From Symbioplanes lichenis (GTDB taxonomy: Bacteria > Actinomycetota > Actinomycetes > Mycobacteriales > Micromonosporaceae): a stretch of 64,000 nt of DNA. Shown here piece after piece: positions 18,012 through 28,800 of the stretch (within the stretch, counting starts at the first letter, position 1; each line of letters opens with the position of its first letter). Both the position numbers and the translations under genes were made by a program. Location: the NCBI RefSeq assembly GCF_030709675.1, contig NZ_JAUZQD010000002.1, positions 620,001 through 684,000 on the forward strand, given 5' to 3'. The notes beneath the pieces are model-generated. The model had not been told where the DNA came from. It saw nothing but the letters and a program-made list of their open reading frames with translations, and did no database searches.

Positions 18012-18045
18012 ACCCCATCCCGTCCACCGTCGACCCACCCGCAGG

Positions 18046-18130
18046 TTTGCGGGCCGGCGCCGGGGCCGCCACTAATCCCTAAGCGCAAGAAAGTCGCCCA
18101 AGGCTGGCGGCCCCGGCGCCGGTCTGCAAG
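18046..18130 (+). ncRNA. Long G-U-containing RNA hairpin downstream of the LLM gene
   Basis: A perfect 18-base inverted repeat (18054-18071 with 18105-18122) extends outward to 25 pairs (18047-18071 with 18105-18129) if two G-U pairs are allowed in the plus-strand RNA. On the minus strand these would be A-C mismatches. The 33-base loop is A-rich. It begins 35 bases after the LLM stop. It could be a 3'-end stabiliser, a terminator without U-run, or a dispersed repeat. Confidence 0.5.
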
Positions 18131-18227
18131 GCTTGGCGGGGGTCGATGGTGGCCGGGATGGGTGGGGGGTTACCCCATCCCAGAAACCAGAGCGCCCCCG
18201 CCGGAGGCCGCCCTTCAAGCCCCAAAA

Positions 18228-18267
18228 GCCGAAACCCCGCCAGCTGCTCACAAGGCAGCCAACGGGG
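18228..18267 (-). terminator. Terminator of the second chemoreceptor gene
   Basis: Arms CCCCG (18235-18239) and CGGGG (18263-18267) enclose an inner stem GCTGC/GCAGC. Read on the minus strand, the stem is followed by a TTT and then a TTTT cluster. It lies 18 bases after the minus-strand receptor stop at 18285. Confidence 0.65.
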
Positions 18268-18284
18268 TCCCGGGGTTTTCCTTC

Positions 18285-19913
18285 TTAGACGCGGAACGTC
18301 CCGACCAGACTCTGCAACTCAGTAGACATGCGCGCGAGCTCCGAAGCCGCCCGCTGAGTATCCGCCACACTCTCCGTGGTCAACCGAGTCGCCGTAGCCA
18401 ACGTGTCAATCCCCGAAGCGATCTGGTTGACCCCACCAGCAGCTTCCGTCACGCCCCGGTTCATCTCCCCAGTCGTGGCCGTCTGCTCCTCAACCGCAGC
18501 CGCAATCGTCGTCTGGTAATCGCTGATCCGCGCGATGATGTCGCTGATCTCCCCGATAGCCGTAATCGCCGTACCAGTATCATTCTGAATCGCGGTGACC
18601 CGGGCACTGATGTCCTCAGTAGCCTTGGCCGTCTCCTGCGCCAGATCCTTGACCTCCGACGCCACCACCGCGAACCCCTTACCCATCTCCCCGGCCCGAG
18701 CCGCCTCGATGGTCGCGTTCAACGCCAGCAGATTCGTCTGCTCAGCAATCGCCGTGATCAGCTTGATGACATTACCGATCTCCGCCGACGACGTCCCCAG
18801 CTGCGTCACCGTCTCGTTGGCGGTCCCGGCCATGGTCACCGCGGACCCCGCCACCTCCGCCGCCTGATTGGCGTTCTGCGCGATCTCCCGGATCGACGCA
18901 CCCATCTCCTCAGCGCCGGCCGACACCGTGTCGACATTCCGGGCCACCTCATCCGCGGCCCGCGCCACGGTCTGCGCCTGAACATCCGACCGCTGCGCAC
19001 TGTCCGCGATCTGGGTGCTCGTCGCCGACAACTCCTCCGCGGCCGCCGCCAGCGACTGCGACGCGAGACCCAGCGTCTGCACCGTCTGCCGCATCGTCGC
19101 CACAGTCCCGTTGACCTGCTGCGCCATCACGCCGACCTCGTCGCGGCTGGACACGGTGACCGTACCCGTCAGATCACCGTCGGCCATGCGCGCCAGCACG
19201 CCGCTGACGTCGCGCAGCGGCCGGGTGATCCGGCGCACGGTCACGAACGCGATCAGACCGGCGACCACGAACCCGACGGCCAGGCAGATCAGCATCAGCG
19301 TGACACTGCCGCTGTACGCACTGCTGTTGGCGGCGTCGGCGTCCTTGGCACTCTGCGCCTCGAACTTGGTGAGCACACCGAAGTCGTTGATGATCTCCCC
19401 GGCGAGCGGCGAGACGCTGGAGTTCCAGACCTTCGCGTACGCCGCGCCGTCGTCGCCCAGGGCCACCGGCTTGACCTGCTCGTCGCGGATCTGGGCGAAC
19501 TTGGTGAGGTTGGCCTGGATCCGGGCGACCGGCTCCTCCTGCGCCGGGTCCAAACCCAGCGCCGCGTAGTCGGCGATGCCCTTGGCGACCTGCTCGTGAT
19601 AGGTCACCGCCGAGTCGTAGGTCTTCTGGCTCTCCGCCTCGGTCGAGTCGATATTGGCCTTCTCGAGCTGGATCAGCTCGTAGTCGAACGCCGACAGGGT
19701 CTCGGCGAGGGCTTGCGCCGGAACCAGGTTCTGCGAGTAGATCGCCGACCCGTTGGCCTTGATCGTGCTCATGCCCGCCACGCCCGTGCCGGCAACGAGG
19801 CCCCCGGCCAGCAGCGCCGCGCCGACCGCCACGCTGATCTTCACACCTACCCGCAGATTGCCGAACCAGCCGGCCTTGCCGCCGCCCGTCTGCCCCTCCG
19901 CCGACTGCGCCAT
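18285..19913 (-). CDS. Methyl-accepting chemotaxis protein
   Basis: This 542-residue receptor has TM1 at about 25-45, an extracellular helical sensor, TM2 around 240-262, HAMP ([20 protein letters not shown]) and a signalling coiled coil with tip core [20 protein letters not shown]. It shares the whole signalling domain with the receptor at 12331-13947, so both probably dock to the same CheA/CheW array. The ATG at 19913 has GAGAGGA about 12 bases upstream. The 5' leader holds a nested hairpin at 19946-19981. Confidence 0.92.
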   Translation of the reverse strand: MAQSAEGQTGGGKAGWFGNLRVGVKISVAVGAALLAGGLVAGTGVAGMSTIKANGSAIYSQNLVPAQALAETLSAFDYELIQLEKANIDSTEAESQKTYDSAVTYHEQVAKGIADYAALGLDPAQEEPVARIQANLTKFAQIRDEQVKPVALGDDGAAYAKVWNSSVSPLAGEIINDFGVLTKFEAQSAKDADAANSSAYSGSVTLMLICLAVGFVVAGLIAFVTVRRITRPLRDVSGVLARMADGDLTGTVTVSSRDEVGVMAQQVNGTVATMRQTVQTLGLASQSLAAAAEELSATSTQIADSAQRSDVQAQTVARAADEVARNVDTVSAGAEEMGASIREIAQNANQAAEVAGSAVTMAGTANETVTQLGTSSAEIGNVIKLITAIAEQTNLLALNATIEAARAGEMGKGFAVVASEVKDLAQETAKATEDISARVTAIQNDTGTAITAIGEISDIIARISDYQTTIAAAVEEQTATTGEMNRGVTEAAGGVNQIASGIDTLATATRLTTESVADTQRAASELARMSTELQSLVGTFRV

Positions 19914-19945
19914 CGCGATGCATGTCCTCTCGTCATGGGCGCCAC

Positions 19946-19981
19946 CTGCCGAGGAGGAGCGCTGATCTCCTGATTCGGCAG
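19946..19981 (-). promoter_or_regulatory. Nested stem-loop in chemoreceptor leader
   Basis: Outer arms CTGCCGA (19946-19952) and TCGGCAG (19975-19981) and inner arms AGGAG (19955-19959) and CTCCT (19967-19971) form a two-part hairpin 33 bases upstream of the receptor start. It may be an operator or an RNA control element. Confidence 0.4.
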
Positions 19982-20097
19982 CCGCCTCCCCGGCCGTAGC
20001 GTCACGGCAGTTGCATCCCGGGAGCGTCACCTTCTCTGTAGCGTCCTAGGAGGCTAGCCTGACTCATCCCGGGCGGCCGGCTGCCGAAGAGGCGGTC

Positions 20098-21672
20098 GTG
20101 GAGCGTCGCCTGGTCCCCGCGCTGCGGACCCTGCTGCTCGGGTTCGGCGTGGCCTTTCTCCTGCGCCATGTCCCCGGCGTCGGTCCGCTGCTGCCGAGCT
20201 GGCTGTCGCCGCTGGCCACGATCGGCGTCTACGTCGTCACGACCACCATGGTCCTGCTGCGCGCCGCGGTGGTCGCCGAGCATCGGGCCGCGTGGGGACT
20301 CATCGGGTGCGGGCTCTGCTCGTACACCGTGGGCATGGTCTGGTCCTGGCACATGACCGCGGGCGGAGGCACGCTGCCCTTCCCCTCGGTGTGCGACGTG
20401 GCGTGGCTGTCGTTCTATCCGCTGGCGTACGCGGGGATCCTCATGTTCCTGCGGCGCCAGGCACCGGCGCGGCGCACTCTGCTCGACGGCGCGATCGCGG
20501 GCCTCGGCGGCGCGGCCGTCTTCTCGGCCGTCGTCGTCGACGCGCTGGTCGGCACGTCGGGCGCGAGCGGGCTCGGCCAGTACGTCGCCCTGGCCTATCC
20601 GCTGGGCGACTCGCTGCTGGTCGGCACGCTGCTGGCCCGGATGATCGTCGGCCGCTGGATCGGGGCGCCCAGCGTGCTCGTGATGGCGGGGCTGGGCACG
20701 TTCATCGCGGCGGACACCGGCTACGTGACGCTCGGCACGATGGACGGCTACCAGCCGGGCGGGCTCGTCGACCTGCTCTACCTGGCCGGGCTGAGCCTGG
20801 TCGGGCTGGCCGCCTGGCAGAGCGCCCGGGTCGGCCCCGAGACCGCCGAGCGCAACCGGCTCGGCGTGTCGACCTGGTTCGCCTTCGGCGCGCTCGCCGT
20901 CACGCTCGTCGCCACCCGGGTGCCGCTGTCCAACGCCACCGTGACCCTGGCCGGCCTGACTTTGGTCGCCGTGGTGCTGCGGGTGATGGTCTCGTTCCGG
21001 GACCTGGCGGCGCTCGGGCAGGCGCTGCACGACGAGGCCCGCCACGACGCGCTGACCGGGCTGGTCAACCGGCGCGGCGTCCTGGAACGGGTCGCCGCGC
21101 TGCTGGCGGTCCCGCGGCCGGCCCCGCTCGCGCTGCTGCTGCTCGACCTGGACAAGTTCAAGGACGTCAACGACACGTACGGGCACCAGGCAGGCGACCG
21201 TCTCCTCGAGCTCGCCGCGGCGCGCCTGGCCTCGGTCACGCGCGCGGGTGACGTGCTGGGCCGGCTGGGCGGGGACGAGTTCGTGCTGGCATTGTCGGGT
21301 GACCACGTGGGCGAGCGGATGACGACGGGGCTGGCGAGCCGGATCCGGGCGGCGCTGCGCGAGCCGTTCGACCTGGGGCACGGCGTCGTGGTGCGCATCG
21401 ACGTGAGCGTGGGGATCGCGGTGCGCGGGGCCGGGGAGGACGAGATCTCGCTGTTCCGGCGGGCCGACATCGCCATGTACGAGGCCAAGCGCGCGGGTGG
21501 CGGCCACGCCGTGCACCGGGACCGGCCCGGGTCGCCCGCGTCGAGTGGCGCGAACGGTCCCGCGACGCCGGGCGGCGCCGCGACGCCCGAGCCCGGCGGT
21601 GGCACGACATCCGGGGCCGGCGCCGGGGCTGAGTCGGGGGCGGATACAGCACCGGCCGGCTCCCGGCCCTGA
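20098..21672 (+). CDS. Membrane GGDEF diguanylate cyclase
   Basis: This 524-residue protein has eight or nine N-terminal membrane segments followed by a GGDEF domain (about residues 315-475). It has intact GRLGGDEFVLAL and DLDKFKDVNDTYGHQAGD. Unlike the other cyclases in the window it carries an RxxD product-inhibition site (RAGD) five residues before GGDEF. Synthesis of c-di-GMP with feedback control is therefore likely. A Pro/Gly/Ala-rich disordered tail follows. The GTG start at 20098 is preceded by AGAGG. The membrane domain resembles MASE-like sensors of actinomycetes; its signal is unknown. Confidence 0.9.
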   Translation: MERRLVPALRTLLLGFGVAFLLRHVPGVGPLLPSWLSPLATIGVYVVTTTMVLLRAAVVAEHRAAWGLIGCGLCSYTVGMVWSWHMTAGGGTLPFPSVCDVAWLSFYPLAYAGILMFLRRQAPARRTLLDGAIAGLGGAAVFSAVVVDALVGTSGASGLGQYVALAYPLGDSLLVGTLLARMIVGRWIGAPSVLVMAGLGTFIAADTGYVTLGTMDGYQPGGLVDLLYLAGLSLVGLAAWQSARVGPETAERNRLGVSTWFAFGALAVTLVATRVPLSNATVTLAGLTLVAVVLRVMVSFRDLAALGQALHDEARHDALTGLVNRRGVLERVAALLAVPRPAPLALLLLDLDKFKDVNDTYGHQAGDRLLELAAARLASVTRAGDVLGRLGGDEFVLALSGDHVGERMTTGLASRIRAALREPFDLGHGVVVRIDVSVGIAVRGAGEDEISLFRRADIAMYEAKRAGGGHAVHRDRPGSPASSGANGPATPGGAATPEPGGGTTSGAGAGAESGADTAPAGSRP

Positions 21673-21738
21673 GCGGGGCGGGAACCGGCCGGATCGCCGG
21701 TGGGGCCGGCCGGGCCCGGGTGAGCGCGGCCGGACCGG

Positions 21739-22419
21739 TCAGGGCTTGTTCGCGACGCTGTTGAGCTCCTCCAGCTGCTGGCCGAGGTGCTCCTTGAGGG
21801 CGCCCTGGTAGCCCTGGGCGAGCTGGCCCAGCCGGTCGATCTCGTCGAGCGCCGCGGCCCGCTTGGCCTGGAGGCTGTTGATGGCCTCGGAGTGGTTGCG
21901 GCGGGCCTCGCTCTCGACGTTGTCGGCCTTGAGCAGGGCGTCGCCGGTGATCTCCTCGGCCTTGGTGCGGGCCTCGCCCAGGATGGCGTCGGACTCGCGC
22001 TGCGCGTCGCGCATGTGCTCGTCGGCGGTGCGCTGGGCCATCATGAGCACCGGGGAGGTGCGCTCGTCGTCGCCGGCCGGCCGCGCGGGCGCGGACTGGA
22101 CGCTGGAACGGGCCTCCTCGAGCTGGGCCTGCATGGAGCGGGCCCGGTCCTCGGCGCGGGCGCGGGCCTCGCGCAGCCGGTCGAGCTGGGCGGCGAGGTC
22201 GGCGAACTCCGAGTTGATGACCATGGTCGACGCGGGCGACGCCGTGCCCGGGCTGCGCTGGACCTGGTCCTGGAGGGCGTTGTTCTCTTCGAGGAGGCGG
22301 ATGAGCTCTTGTTCGACCTCGTCCAGGAAGGCGTCGACCTCCTCCTCGTCGTATCCACGCTTGCCCATCGGCGGCCTCTTGAAGGCAATGTTGTGGACGT
22401 CAGCTGGAGTGAGCGACAT
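21739..22419 (-). CDS. wag31: DivIVA/Wag31-type polar growth protein
   Basis: This 226-residue coiled-coil protein has the N-terminal DivIVA membrane-binding domain [20 protein letters not shown] followed by [18 protein letters not shown], essentially the Wag31 signature. Long heptad-rich helices run from about 60 to 215. It marks negatively curved membrane and recruits the polar cell-wall machinery in actinomycetes. AAGGAG precedes the ATG at 22419. A TAAGAT hexamer at 22461-22466 (minus strand) may be its -10 element. In most relatives it sits beside sepF/yggT; here no cell-division gene adjoins it, so it may be a relocated or second copy. Confidence 0.88.
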   Translation of the reverse strand: MSLTPADVHNIAFKRPPMGKRGYDEEEVDAFLDEVEQELIRLLEENNALQDQVQRSPGTASPASTMVINSEFADLAAQLDRLREARARAEDRARSMQAQLEEARSSVQSAPARPAGDDERTSPVLMMAQRTADEHMRDAQRESDAILGEARTKAEEITGDALLKADNVESEARRNHSEAINSLQAKRAAALDEIDRLGQLAQGYQGALKEHLGQQLEELNSVANKP

Positions 22420-22637
22420 CGTGCTCCTTAAATGATGTCGACAGCGGTCGGGGAATCCGAATCTTACGCAACGCTCCGGCGACCGCGACACGGGTCTGAT
22501 CACGAGAGCGCACGAAGACACCGTAATCGGCCCGCGCACCCCTGTCACATTCGCTGATTTGCACCTTTCGCCCCGGCAATCACGCGCACCGTGACTGCCC
22601 GAAAGCGCAGCGTTGGGGTGTCGGGCGTCACTGTCTG

Positions 22638-23033
22638 CTATGACCGATCTCGCGCTTCCCCGCCGTACCGGAGGATGTGCTCTCGCATCTCGAGCGCGAA
22701 ACCCTCGGCCATGTCGAGCTGCGCCCGCAACCGCGCCACCCGCTCCCGCGCCGCCTCGTGGAAGGCCGCCAGCCGCCCCTGCAGCCCCGCCCGCTCCTCC
22801 CCCGTCGCCGTCGCGAGCGCGTCGAGCACGTCGAGCAGGTCGCGCATCTCCTCGAGGGTGAAGCCGAGCGGTTTCATCCGCTTGACGACCCGCAGCCGGT
22901 CGACGTCGGCCTCGGTGTAGAGCCGGAACCCGCCCTCGCTGCGCGCCGACGGCACGACCAGCCCGGCCTCCTCGTAGTGGCGGATCGTCCGGATGCTGAG
23001 TCCCGTCCGCTCGGCCGCCTCCCCGATCTGCAT
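22638..23033 (-). CDS. MerR family transcriptional regulator
   Basis: This 131-residue regulator has the MerR winged-HTH signature [20 protein letters not shown] followed by [20 protein letters not shown], then a dimerisation coiled coil. It lacks the Cys set of metal-sensing MerR proteins. Its ATG overlaps the TGA of the SulP gene by one base (TGATG), so the two genes are translationally coupled. It probably acts on the SulP/YibE intergenic promoter. The effector is unknown. Confidence 0.88.
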   Translation of the reverse strand: MQIGEAAERTGLSIRTIRHYEEAGLVVPSARSEGGFRLYTEADVDRLRVVKRMKPLGFTLEEMRDLLDVLDALATATGEERAGLQGRLAAFHEAARERVARLRAQLDMAEGFALEMREHILRYGGEARDRS

Positions 23034-24496
23034 CAATGCCCCGCCCCCAGCTTGCCGGCCAGGTTCTCGTGGAAGCGGGCGCTGTCCTCGTTGAGGCCGG
23101 TGATCTCCACCTGCTTGCCGCGCGACGCGTACTCGGTCGTGATGGCGTCCAGCGCCGCGACCGACGACGCGTCCCAGATGTGCGCGGCGCTCAGGTCGAT
23201 GACCACCCGGCCGGGGTCACCCGCGTAGTCGAACTGGTGGACCAGGTCGTTGCTGGACGCGAAGAACAGCTCCCCGTGGACGCGGTAGACCTTCTCGCCG
23301 CCGGAGGACGCGCTGGTCACCTGGGCGAAGTGGGCGACCCGGCGGGCGAAGACCACCATCGCGGCCAGCACGCCGAGGACGACCCCGACGGCCAGGTTGT
23401 GGGTGGCGAGCGTGCCGGCGACGGTCACGAGCATGACGATGATCTCGCCGGCCGGCATCCGGCGCAGCGTGGCGGGCGCGACGCTGTGCCAGTCGAAGGT
23501 GCCCACGGAGACGACGATCATCACGGCGACCAGGGCGGCCATCGGGATCACGGCCACCACGTCGCCGAGCACCACGACCAGGATCAGCAGGAAGACGCCG
23601 GCCAGGAACGTCGACAGCCGGGTCCGCGCCCCCGACGTCTTCACGTTGATCATCGTCTGCCCGATCATCGCGCAGCCGCCCATGCCGCCGAAGAGGCCGG
23701 TCACGATGTTCGCGACCCCCTGACCCCACGACTCACGGGTCTTGTCGGAGCGCGTGTCGGTGATGTCGTCGACGAGCTTGGCGGTCATGAGCGACTCCAT
23801 CAGCCCGACCAGGGCCACCCCCAGCGCGTACGGGGCGATGGTCCGCAGGGTGTCGAAGCTGAACGGCACGTCGGGCAGGCCGGGCACGGGCAGGCTGTCC
23901 GGCAGCTTCCCCTCGTCCCCGACCGTGGGGACGGTCACATGCGCGACGGCCGTGAAGACGGTCAGCACCACGATGGCGACCAGCGGCGCGGGCACCACGC
24001 TCGTCCAGCGCGGCAGCAGCCAGATGATCGCCAGTGCCACCGCCACGAGCGGATAGACCAGCCACGGCACGCCCACCAGATGCGGCACCTGCGCCGTGAA
24101 GATGAGAATGGCGAGCGCGTTGACGAACCCGACCATGACGCTGCGCGGGATGAACCGCATGAGCTTCGCCACGCCCACCACCGCGAGCACGACCTGGAAG
24201 ACGCCCCCGAGCACCACTGCGGCGATCAGATGGCCGAGCCCGTGCGAGGCCACCAGCGGCGCCACCACGAGCGCCACGGCCCCGGTCGCCGCACTGATCA
24301 TGGCCGGCCGGCCCCCGGTGAAGGCGATCGTCACCGCCATCGTGAAGGACGCGAAAAGCCCGACCTTGGGATCCACCCCGGCCAGGATCGAGAACGAGAT
24401 CGCCTCGGGGATGAGAGCAAGAGCAACGACAAGACCCGCGAGCACCTCGGTACGCAACACCCGGGGTGAAGCGAGCCAGGCCGGACGAGAAGACAT
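23033..24496 (-). CDS. SulP family anion transporter with STAS domain
   Basis: This 487-residue transporter has ten to twelve membrane segments. The first region carries the family block [21 protein letters not shown] later [20 protein letters not shown] corresponds to the conserved SulP substrate-site region. A cytoplasmic STAS domain occupies about residues 385-487 ([20 protein letters not shown]). Members carry sulfate, bicarbonate or other anions; the substrate is not decidable. It forms an operon with the overlapping MerR gene. ATG 24496 was taken; GTG 24502 is possible. Confidence 0.9.
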   Translation of the reverse strand: MSSRPAWLASPRVLRTEVLAGLVVALALIPEAISFSILAGVDPKVGLFASFTMAVTIAFTGGRPAMISAATGAVALVVAPLVASHGLGHLIAAVVLGGVFQVVLAVVGVAKLMRFIPRSVMVGFVNALAILIFTAQVPHLVGVPWLVYPLVAVALAIIWLLPRWTSVVPAPLVAIVVLTVFTAVAHVTVPTVGDEGKLPDSLPVPGLPDVPFSFDTLRTIAPYALGVALVGLMESLMTAKLVDDITDTRSDKTRESWGQGVANIVTGLFGGMGGCAMIGQTMINVKTSGARTRLSTFLAGVFLLILVVVLGDVVAVIPMAALVAVMIVVSVGTFDWHSVAPATLRRMPAGEIIVMLVTVAGTLATHNLAVGVVLGVLAAMVVFARRVAHFAQVTSASSGGEKVYRVHGELFFASSNDLVHQFDYAGDPGRVVIDLSAAHIWDASSVAALDAITTEYASRGKQVEITGLNEDSARFHENLAGKLGAGH

Positions 24497-24515
24497 GATC
24501 ACCGCCGAACTCTAC

Positions 24516-24552
24516 CCTCACGTAAGAGGAGGGCGGCCCGGCTGGCTATCCT
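24516..24552 (+). promoter_or_regulatory. Divergent SulP/YibE promoter region with dyad
   Basis: The dyad CCTC-ACGTAA-GAGG spans 24516-24529. CCCTCACGTAA resembles one half of known MerR-type operators. TATCCT (24547-24552) lies seven bases before the TTG start at 24560, supporting a leaderless YibE/F transcript. Confidence 0.45.
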
Positions 24553-24559
24553 TGGCGGC

Positions 24560-25801
24560 TTGAGCCACGGACATCACCACCACCACGCATCGGCCGGCCT
24601 GCCCTGGGCGCGGCGTCTCACTGTGTTGCTGCTGGCCGTGGTCGGGCTGGTCACGGTGGCCGGGATGGCGCTGCTCCGGCCCCGGGACACGCCGGATGTC
24701 GAGTCCACGCCGTCGACGCGGGTGCTGGGGGCGGTGGTGTCGGTGACTTCGACGGCGTGCCCGGCGGAGGCGCCGGCGGGGACGGCGTGCGGGTCGGTGA
24801 CGGTACGTCTCGACGACGGCGCGCAGGTCGAGGCGGAGATTCCGAACGGGCCGGGGGCGCCGGTCGTCAAGCCCGGCGACAAGGTCACGCTGCTCGTGCT
24901 CGACGACGGGGCGGGCGGGCCCAAGACGTACTCGATCGCGGACTTTCAGCGGGGCACCTCGCTGTGGGTCCTCGGGGCGGTGTTCGCGCTCGCGGTCGTC
25001 GCCTTCGGGCGGTGGCGCGGGCTGACGGCGCTGCTCGGGCTGGGCATCACGTTCGCGGTGCTGCTGCTCTTCATCGTCCCGGCGATCCTGGACGGGCGCT
25101 CCCCGGTGCTGGTCGCCGTGGTCGGCGCGGCGTTCATCATGCTGACGGTGCTCTATCTGACACACGGGCTGACGGCCACCACGACTGTTGCCGTGGCGGG
25201 CACGCTCGCCAGCCTGACCCTGACCGCGGGGCTGTCGGCGCTGGCGATCGCCTTCACCCACCTGTCGGGCATCGGCGACGAGACGGCCACGTACCTCAAC
25301 ATCACCGAGGGCGACGTCAACATGCGCGGCCTGTTGCTTGCGGGCATCGTCATCGGTTCCCTCGGTGTGCTCGACGACGTCACGGTCACCCAGTCGGCCA
25401 CCGTCAGCGAGCTCGCCCTGGCCAATCCGGCGTACGGCTTCCGCCGCCTCTACGGCGCCGCCACGCGCATCGGCCGGGCCCACATCGCCTCGGTGATCAA
25501 CACCATCGTCCTGGCCTACGCGGGCGCGTCGCTGCCGCTGATGCTGCTGTTCCGCACGAGCGGCACCCCGGCCAATGAGCTGCTGACCGGCGAGATGATC
25601 GCCCAGGAGCTGGTCCGCAGCGCGGTCGGCACGATCGGCCTGATCGCCGCGGTCCCGATCACCACCGCGCTGGCCGCGTTCCTTGCCGCCCGTACGCCCG
25701 CGGTGTCCCCCGCGCCGCCTGCCATGGAGCTCCCGGTGGCCGGCCGCCGCCCGCCCGACGGCGACCCCTGGCAGTCCTTCTACGAGCGCGGCAGCCGCTG
25801 A
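24560..25801 (+). CDS. YibE/F family multi-pass membrane protein
   Basis: This 413-residue protein has a cytosolic His-rich N-terminus (SHGHHHHHASAG), one membrane segment, an extracellular beta-rich region (about 45-130) and seven or eight further membrane segments. It carries the YibE/F motifs THGLTATTTVAVAGTLASL and GVLDDVTVTQSATVSELA. The family's biochemical function is unknown; an exporter or channel role has been suggested. The TTG start is supported by TATCCT seven bases upstream. No ATG or GTG exists in frame nearby. It is divergent from the SulP-MerR operon. Confidence 0.85.
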   Translation: MSHGHHHHHASAGLPWARRLTVLLLAVVGLVTVAGMALLRPRDTPDVESTPSTRVLGAVVSVTSTACPAEAPAGTACGSVTVRLDDGAQVEAEIPNGPGAPVVKPGDKVTLLVLDDGAGGPKTYSIADFQRGTSLWVLGAVFALAVVAFGRWRGLTALLGLGITFAVLLLFIVPAILDGRSPVLVAVVGAAFIMLTVLYLTHGLTATTTVAVAGTLASLTLTAGLSALAIAFTHLSGIGDETATYLNITEGDVNMRGLLLAGIVIGSLGVLDDVTVTQSATVSELALANPAYGFRRLYGAATRIGRAHIASVINTIVLAYAGASLPLMLLFRTSGTPANELLTGEMIAQELVRSAVGTIGLIAAVPITTALAAFLAARTPAVSPAPPAMELPVAGRRPPDGDPWQSFYERGSR

Positions 25802-25803
25802 CG

Positions 25804-28800
25804 TCAGCGGCAGGGCGGGTCGTAGGGCAGGTCGCCGACGTACGCCCGCCACTGGTCGCGGGTGAGCGGGTCACCGCCGAGCCGGCACATCGTCGCGACG
25901 ACGTCGGCCGGGACCGCGGGCCACAGATCGAGCCGGTCGGAATATTTCATGGCGAGGAACCGGCCGTCGCGGCTGAACGCCAGGGCGCCCATGCCGTAGA
26001 GATCCAGCAGCGCGATCGTCGTCCGCGGGCGGGGTGCACCGGGGTCCCGGATGTCCCAGAGGTCGACCTGGCTGTTGTCCAGGATGCCGGCGACGGCCAG
26101 GGTGGTGCCGTCGGGGCTGAGGGCGAGGCGCCGGTTGCCCGCGGGGGCCCGGGAGAGCACCTGCACCGGCTCGCCGGCCACGCCCGAGCCGTCCAGCTCG
26201 AAGACGCGGAGCACCGCGCCGTCGTCGCCGACCACCAGATGCCGGCCGTCCGGCGTGAACTCGCCGGCCGGCAGCGACGTGCCCGCCGGGAAGGTCCACG
26301 ACCGCAACGGCCGGGGGCGGGCGGGATCGGTGAGGTCGTGGACCAGCAAGGTACGCGAGGTCAGCACCGTCAGGACCCGGCCGGCCGGGCCGAAGGACAG
26401 ATCCGACGCCTCTCCCGCGACCCGGCTCACGAGCCGCGGCCGCGCGGGATCGGCGATGTCGAACACCTTGACGTCGCGCTCGGCGGGCCCCGGCCCGTAC
26501 CCGGTGTCGGCGACGGCGAGCAGCCGCCCGTCGGCCGAGAACGAAACCTCGGCCGCGCCGTGGCCGAGGCCGGTGATCGTGGCCACCGGCGGACCGTCCG
26601 GGCGGGCCGTGGCGAGCAGCAGCAGCCTGGGCTTCTTGTCCTCGATCCGGGCGGCGGCCAGGAGCGTCCCGTCCCGGCTGAAGGCCAGGCCACTGGCGGC
26701 TTCCTGACCGATCCAGCCGTCGGTGGCGCCCACGGTGGGGACCGAGGCGATGAGCGCGGGCCGCCGCGGGTCGGCGATGTCGTAGATCCTCGAGCCGTCG
26801 CGCCCGCTGCCCACGGCCATCAGGGGACGTCCCGCCGGGCTGAACCGGACGCGCTCGACGAAGCCGCCGGGCTGCTCGGTCAGTGACACGAAGGCCCCCG
26901 GCCACACGGGGTTCGTCACGTCGCTGACCAGGACGCCCATCGTGCCGGCCACCAGGACCCGCGCGCTGCCGCCCGGCCCGGGCCACGGCAGGATCGCCCC
27001 GAGCTGGGTGTCCGCCTCGCCCGGTCCGGGGGCGCGCCGCGCGCGCAGCAGCGGCGCCCGGCCTGCCGCGCCGAGCGCGACGGTCCACCCGGTGACGCCC
27101 GTGTACGGGCAGGTGGTGAACAGTCCCTCGGCCACCGCCAGCACCGCGTTGACGTGCTTGCACTCGTCGCGCGGGTCGACCTGGTACAGCGGCCGGGGCG
27201 CGCGCGGGTCCGTCACGTCGTAGGCGAACGGCAGCTCGTTCGGTGCCGCGCCGGCGACGGTGGCGGACGGGCTCGCCTTCACGGTCGCCAGCCGGCGGCC
27301 GGAGGAGTCGAAGGCCACGCGGTGCTGGACGACCCGGACCGCGGCGTCCGGACGGCTCGTCGAGGAGACGACCCGGGCCAGCGCCACGGACCGGGCCGGA
27401 TCGGTCAGGTCCCAGAGGCGGGTCGTGCCGTCCGTGGCGATGCTCGCCAGCCGGGGCGCCACGGGGCTGAACACGACGGAGTCGACCCGGCCGCCGTGGC
27501 CGGTCAGGGCGGGCCGCGCCCGTACGCCGGAGGGGTCGGTCGTGTCCCAGACGTGGATCCGCCCGCCGGTGCCGGCGCCCGCCAGCAACCGCCCGTCGGC
27601 GGAGAAGGCGAGCGTGGTGATGCTGCGTTCGCCGGACGCCAGGGTGGTCAGCGCGACGGGGTGGCGGGGGTCACGGACGTCCCAGAGCCGGATCTCGGGG
27701 CGCGGCTGCTCGAGCAGGACCGGGTCGGCCGAGGCCGGGAAGGGTCCTTCGCCGGTGAGCGGCCCGTTCGCCGCGGCCAGCAGGGTGCCGTCGGGTGAGA
27801 GGGCGACCGGGCCGGTGAACAGCGGTTGCAGCCGGGACAGTTCAGCTCCGGCGACCGGGTCCCAGAGCACCACCGCCTGCCCGACCGCCAGGGCCAGGAC
27901 CCGGCCGGCGCGGTCGCGGGCCAGGTCGAAGACCTTCTCCCCGGCGTCGAACTGCGCGGGGAGGCCGGGGCTGGCGAGCACGGCCTCCGCCGCCTCCTCG
28001 GGCGCGAACCCGTACGCCACCAGGGCGAGCTGGCGGGCCAGGCCCGGCTGCCGGTCGCGCAGGCTCTCCGCGTCGGCCGAGAGGGCACGGGCCAGGGCCC
28101 GGTTGCGCTCGGCCACCGCCGTGAGCTGGGCCGTGAAGGCGATGGCCGCGCCCCCGCCCGCGAGCACCAGCAGCACCGCGAGCGCGGCGGTGACGGCCCG
28201 CCGGATCCTGGTCGCCCGGGTGGCCAGCCGCTCCGACGCGGCCAGGAAGTCGCGGGCGACCGGCGGGACGCCGCCGTGCTCGCGGGCGCCGGCCCGGGCC
28301 TCGGCCAGCCGGCTGCCCCGGTAGGTGAGGGCCGGGTCGCGGCCGGCCCGCTGCCAGGCGACGGCATCGGCGCCGAGCCGCTGGGCGGTGCGCAGCCGGG
28401 CACGGTCCTCGTCGAGCCAGGTTCGCAGCAGCGGCCAGCCGTGCAGCAGCGCCTCGTGCGCGAACCGGACGGTGTGCCGGTCCTGCGTGATGAGGCGGGC
28501 CGCGGTGAAGCTCTCGAGCGCGGCGACACCGGCGGCCTCGTCGGGCAGGTCCTGCAGGAGCTCGGCGCGCGCGGCCGGGCGTACGGTGTCGGGGTCGCCG
28601 TCACCGACCCGGACGAGGCGGGGCAACATCCGGCGCAACGCCACGCGCGCGGGCGGGTCGAGCCCGGCGTAGGTCTCCCCGGCGGTGGTGGCGACGGCCT
28701 GCGCGACTCCGCCGGCCGCCCGGTAACCGGCCACGGTGAGCAGGTCGCCGCGACGCCGGTCCCAGGTGGCCCAGAGCGCGTGCGACAGCAGCGGCAGGGC

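Noticed and set aside
22420..22637. Possible small RNA or gene upstream of wag31
   Set aside because: Only a candidate -10 element (22461-22466) and no stable hairpin or open frame of quality.
24560..24600. Poly-His N-terminus of the YibE/F protein as a cloning tag or metal sensor
   Set aside because: His-rich tails are common in this family, and the surrounding promoter and codon use are native.
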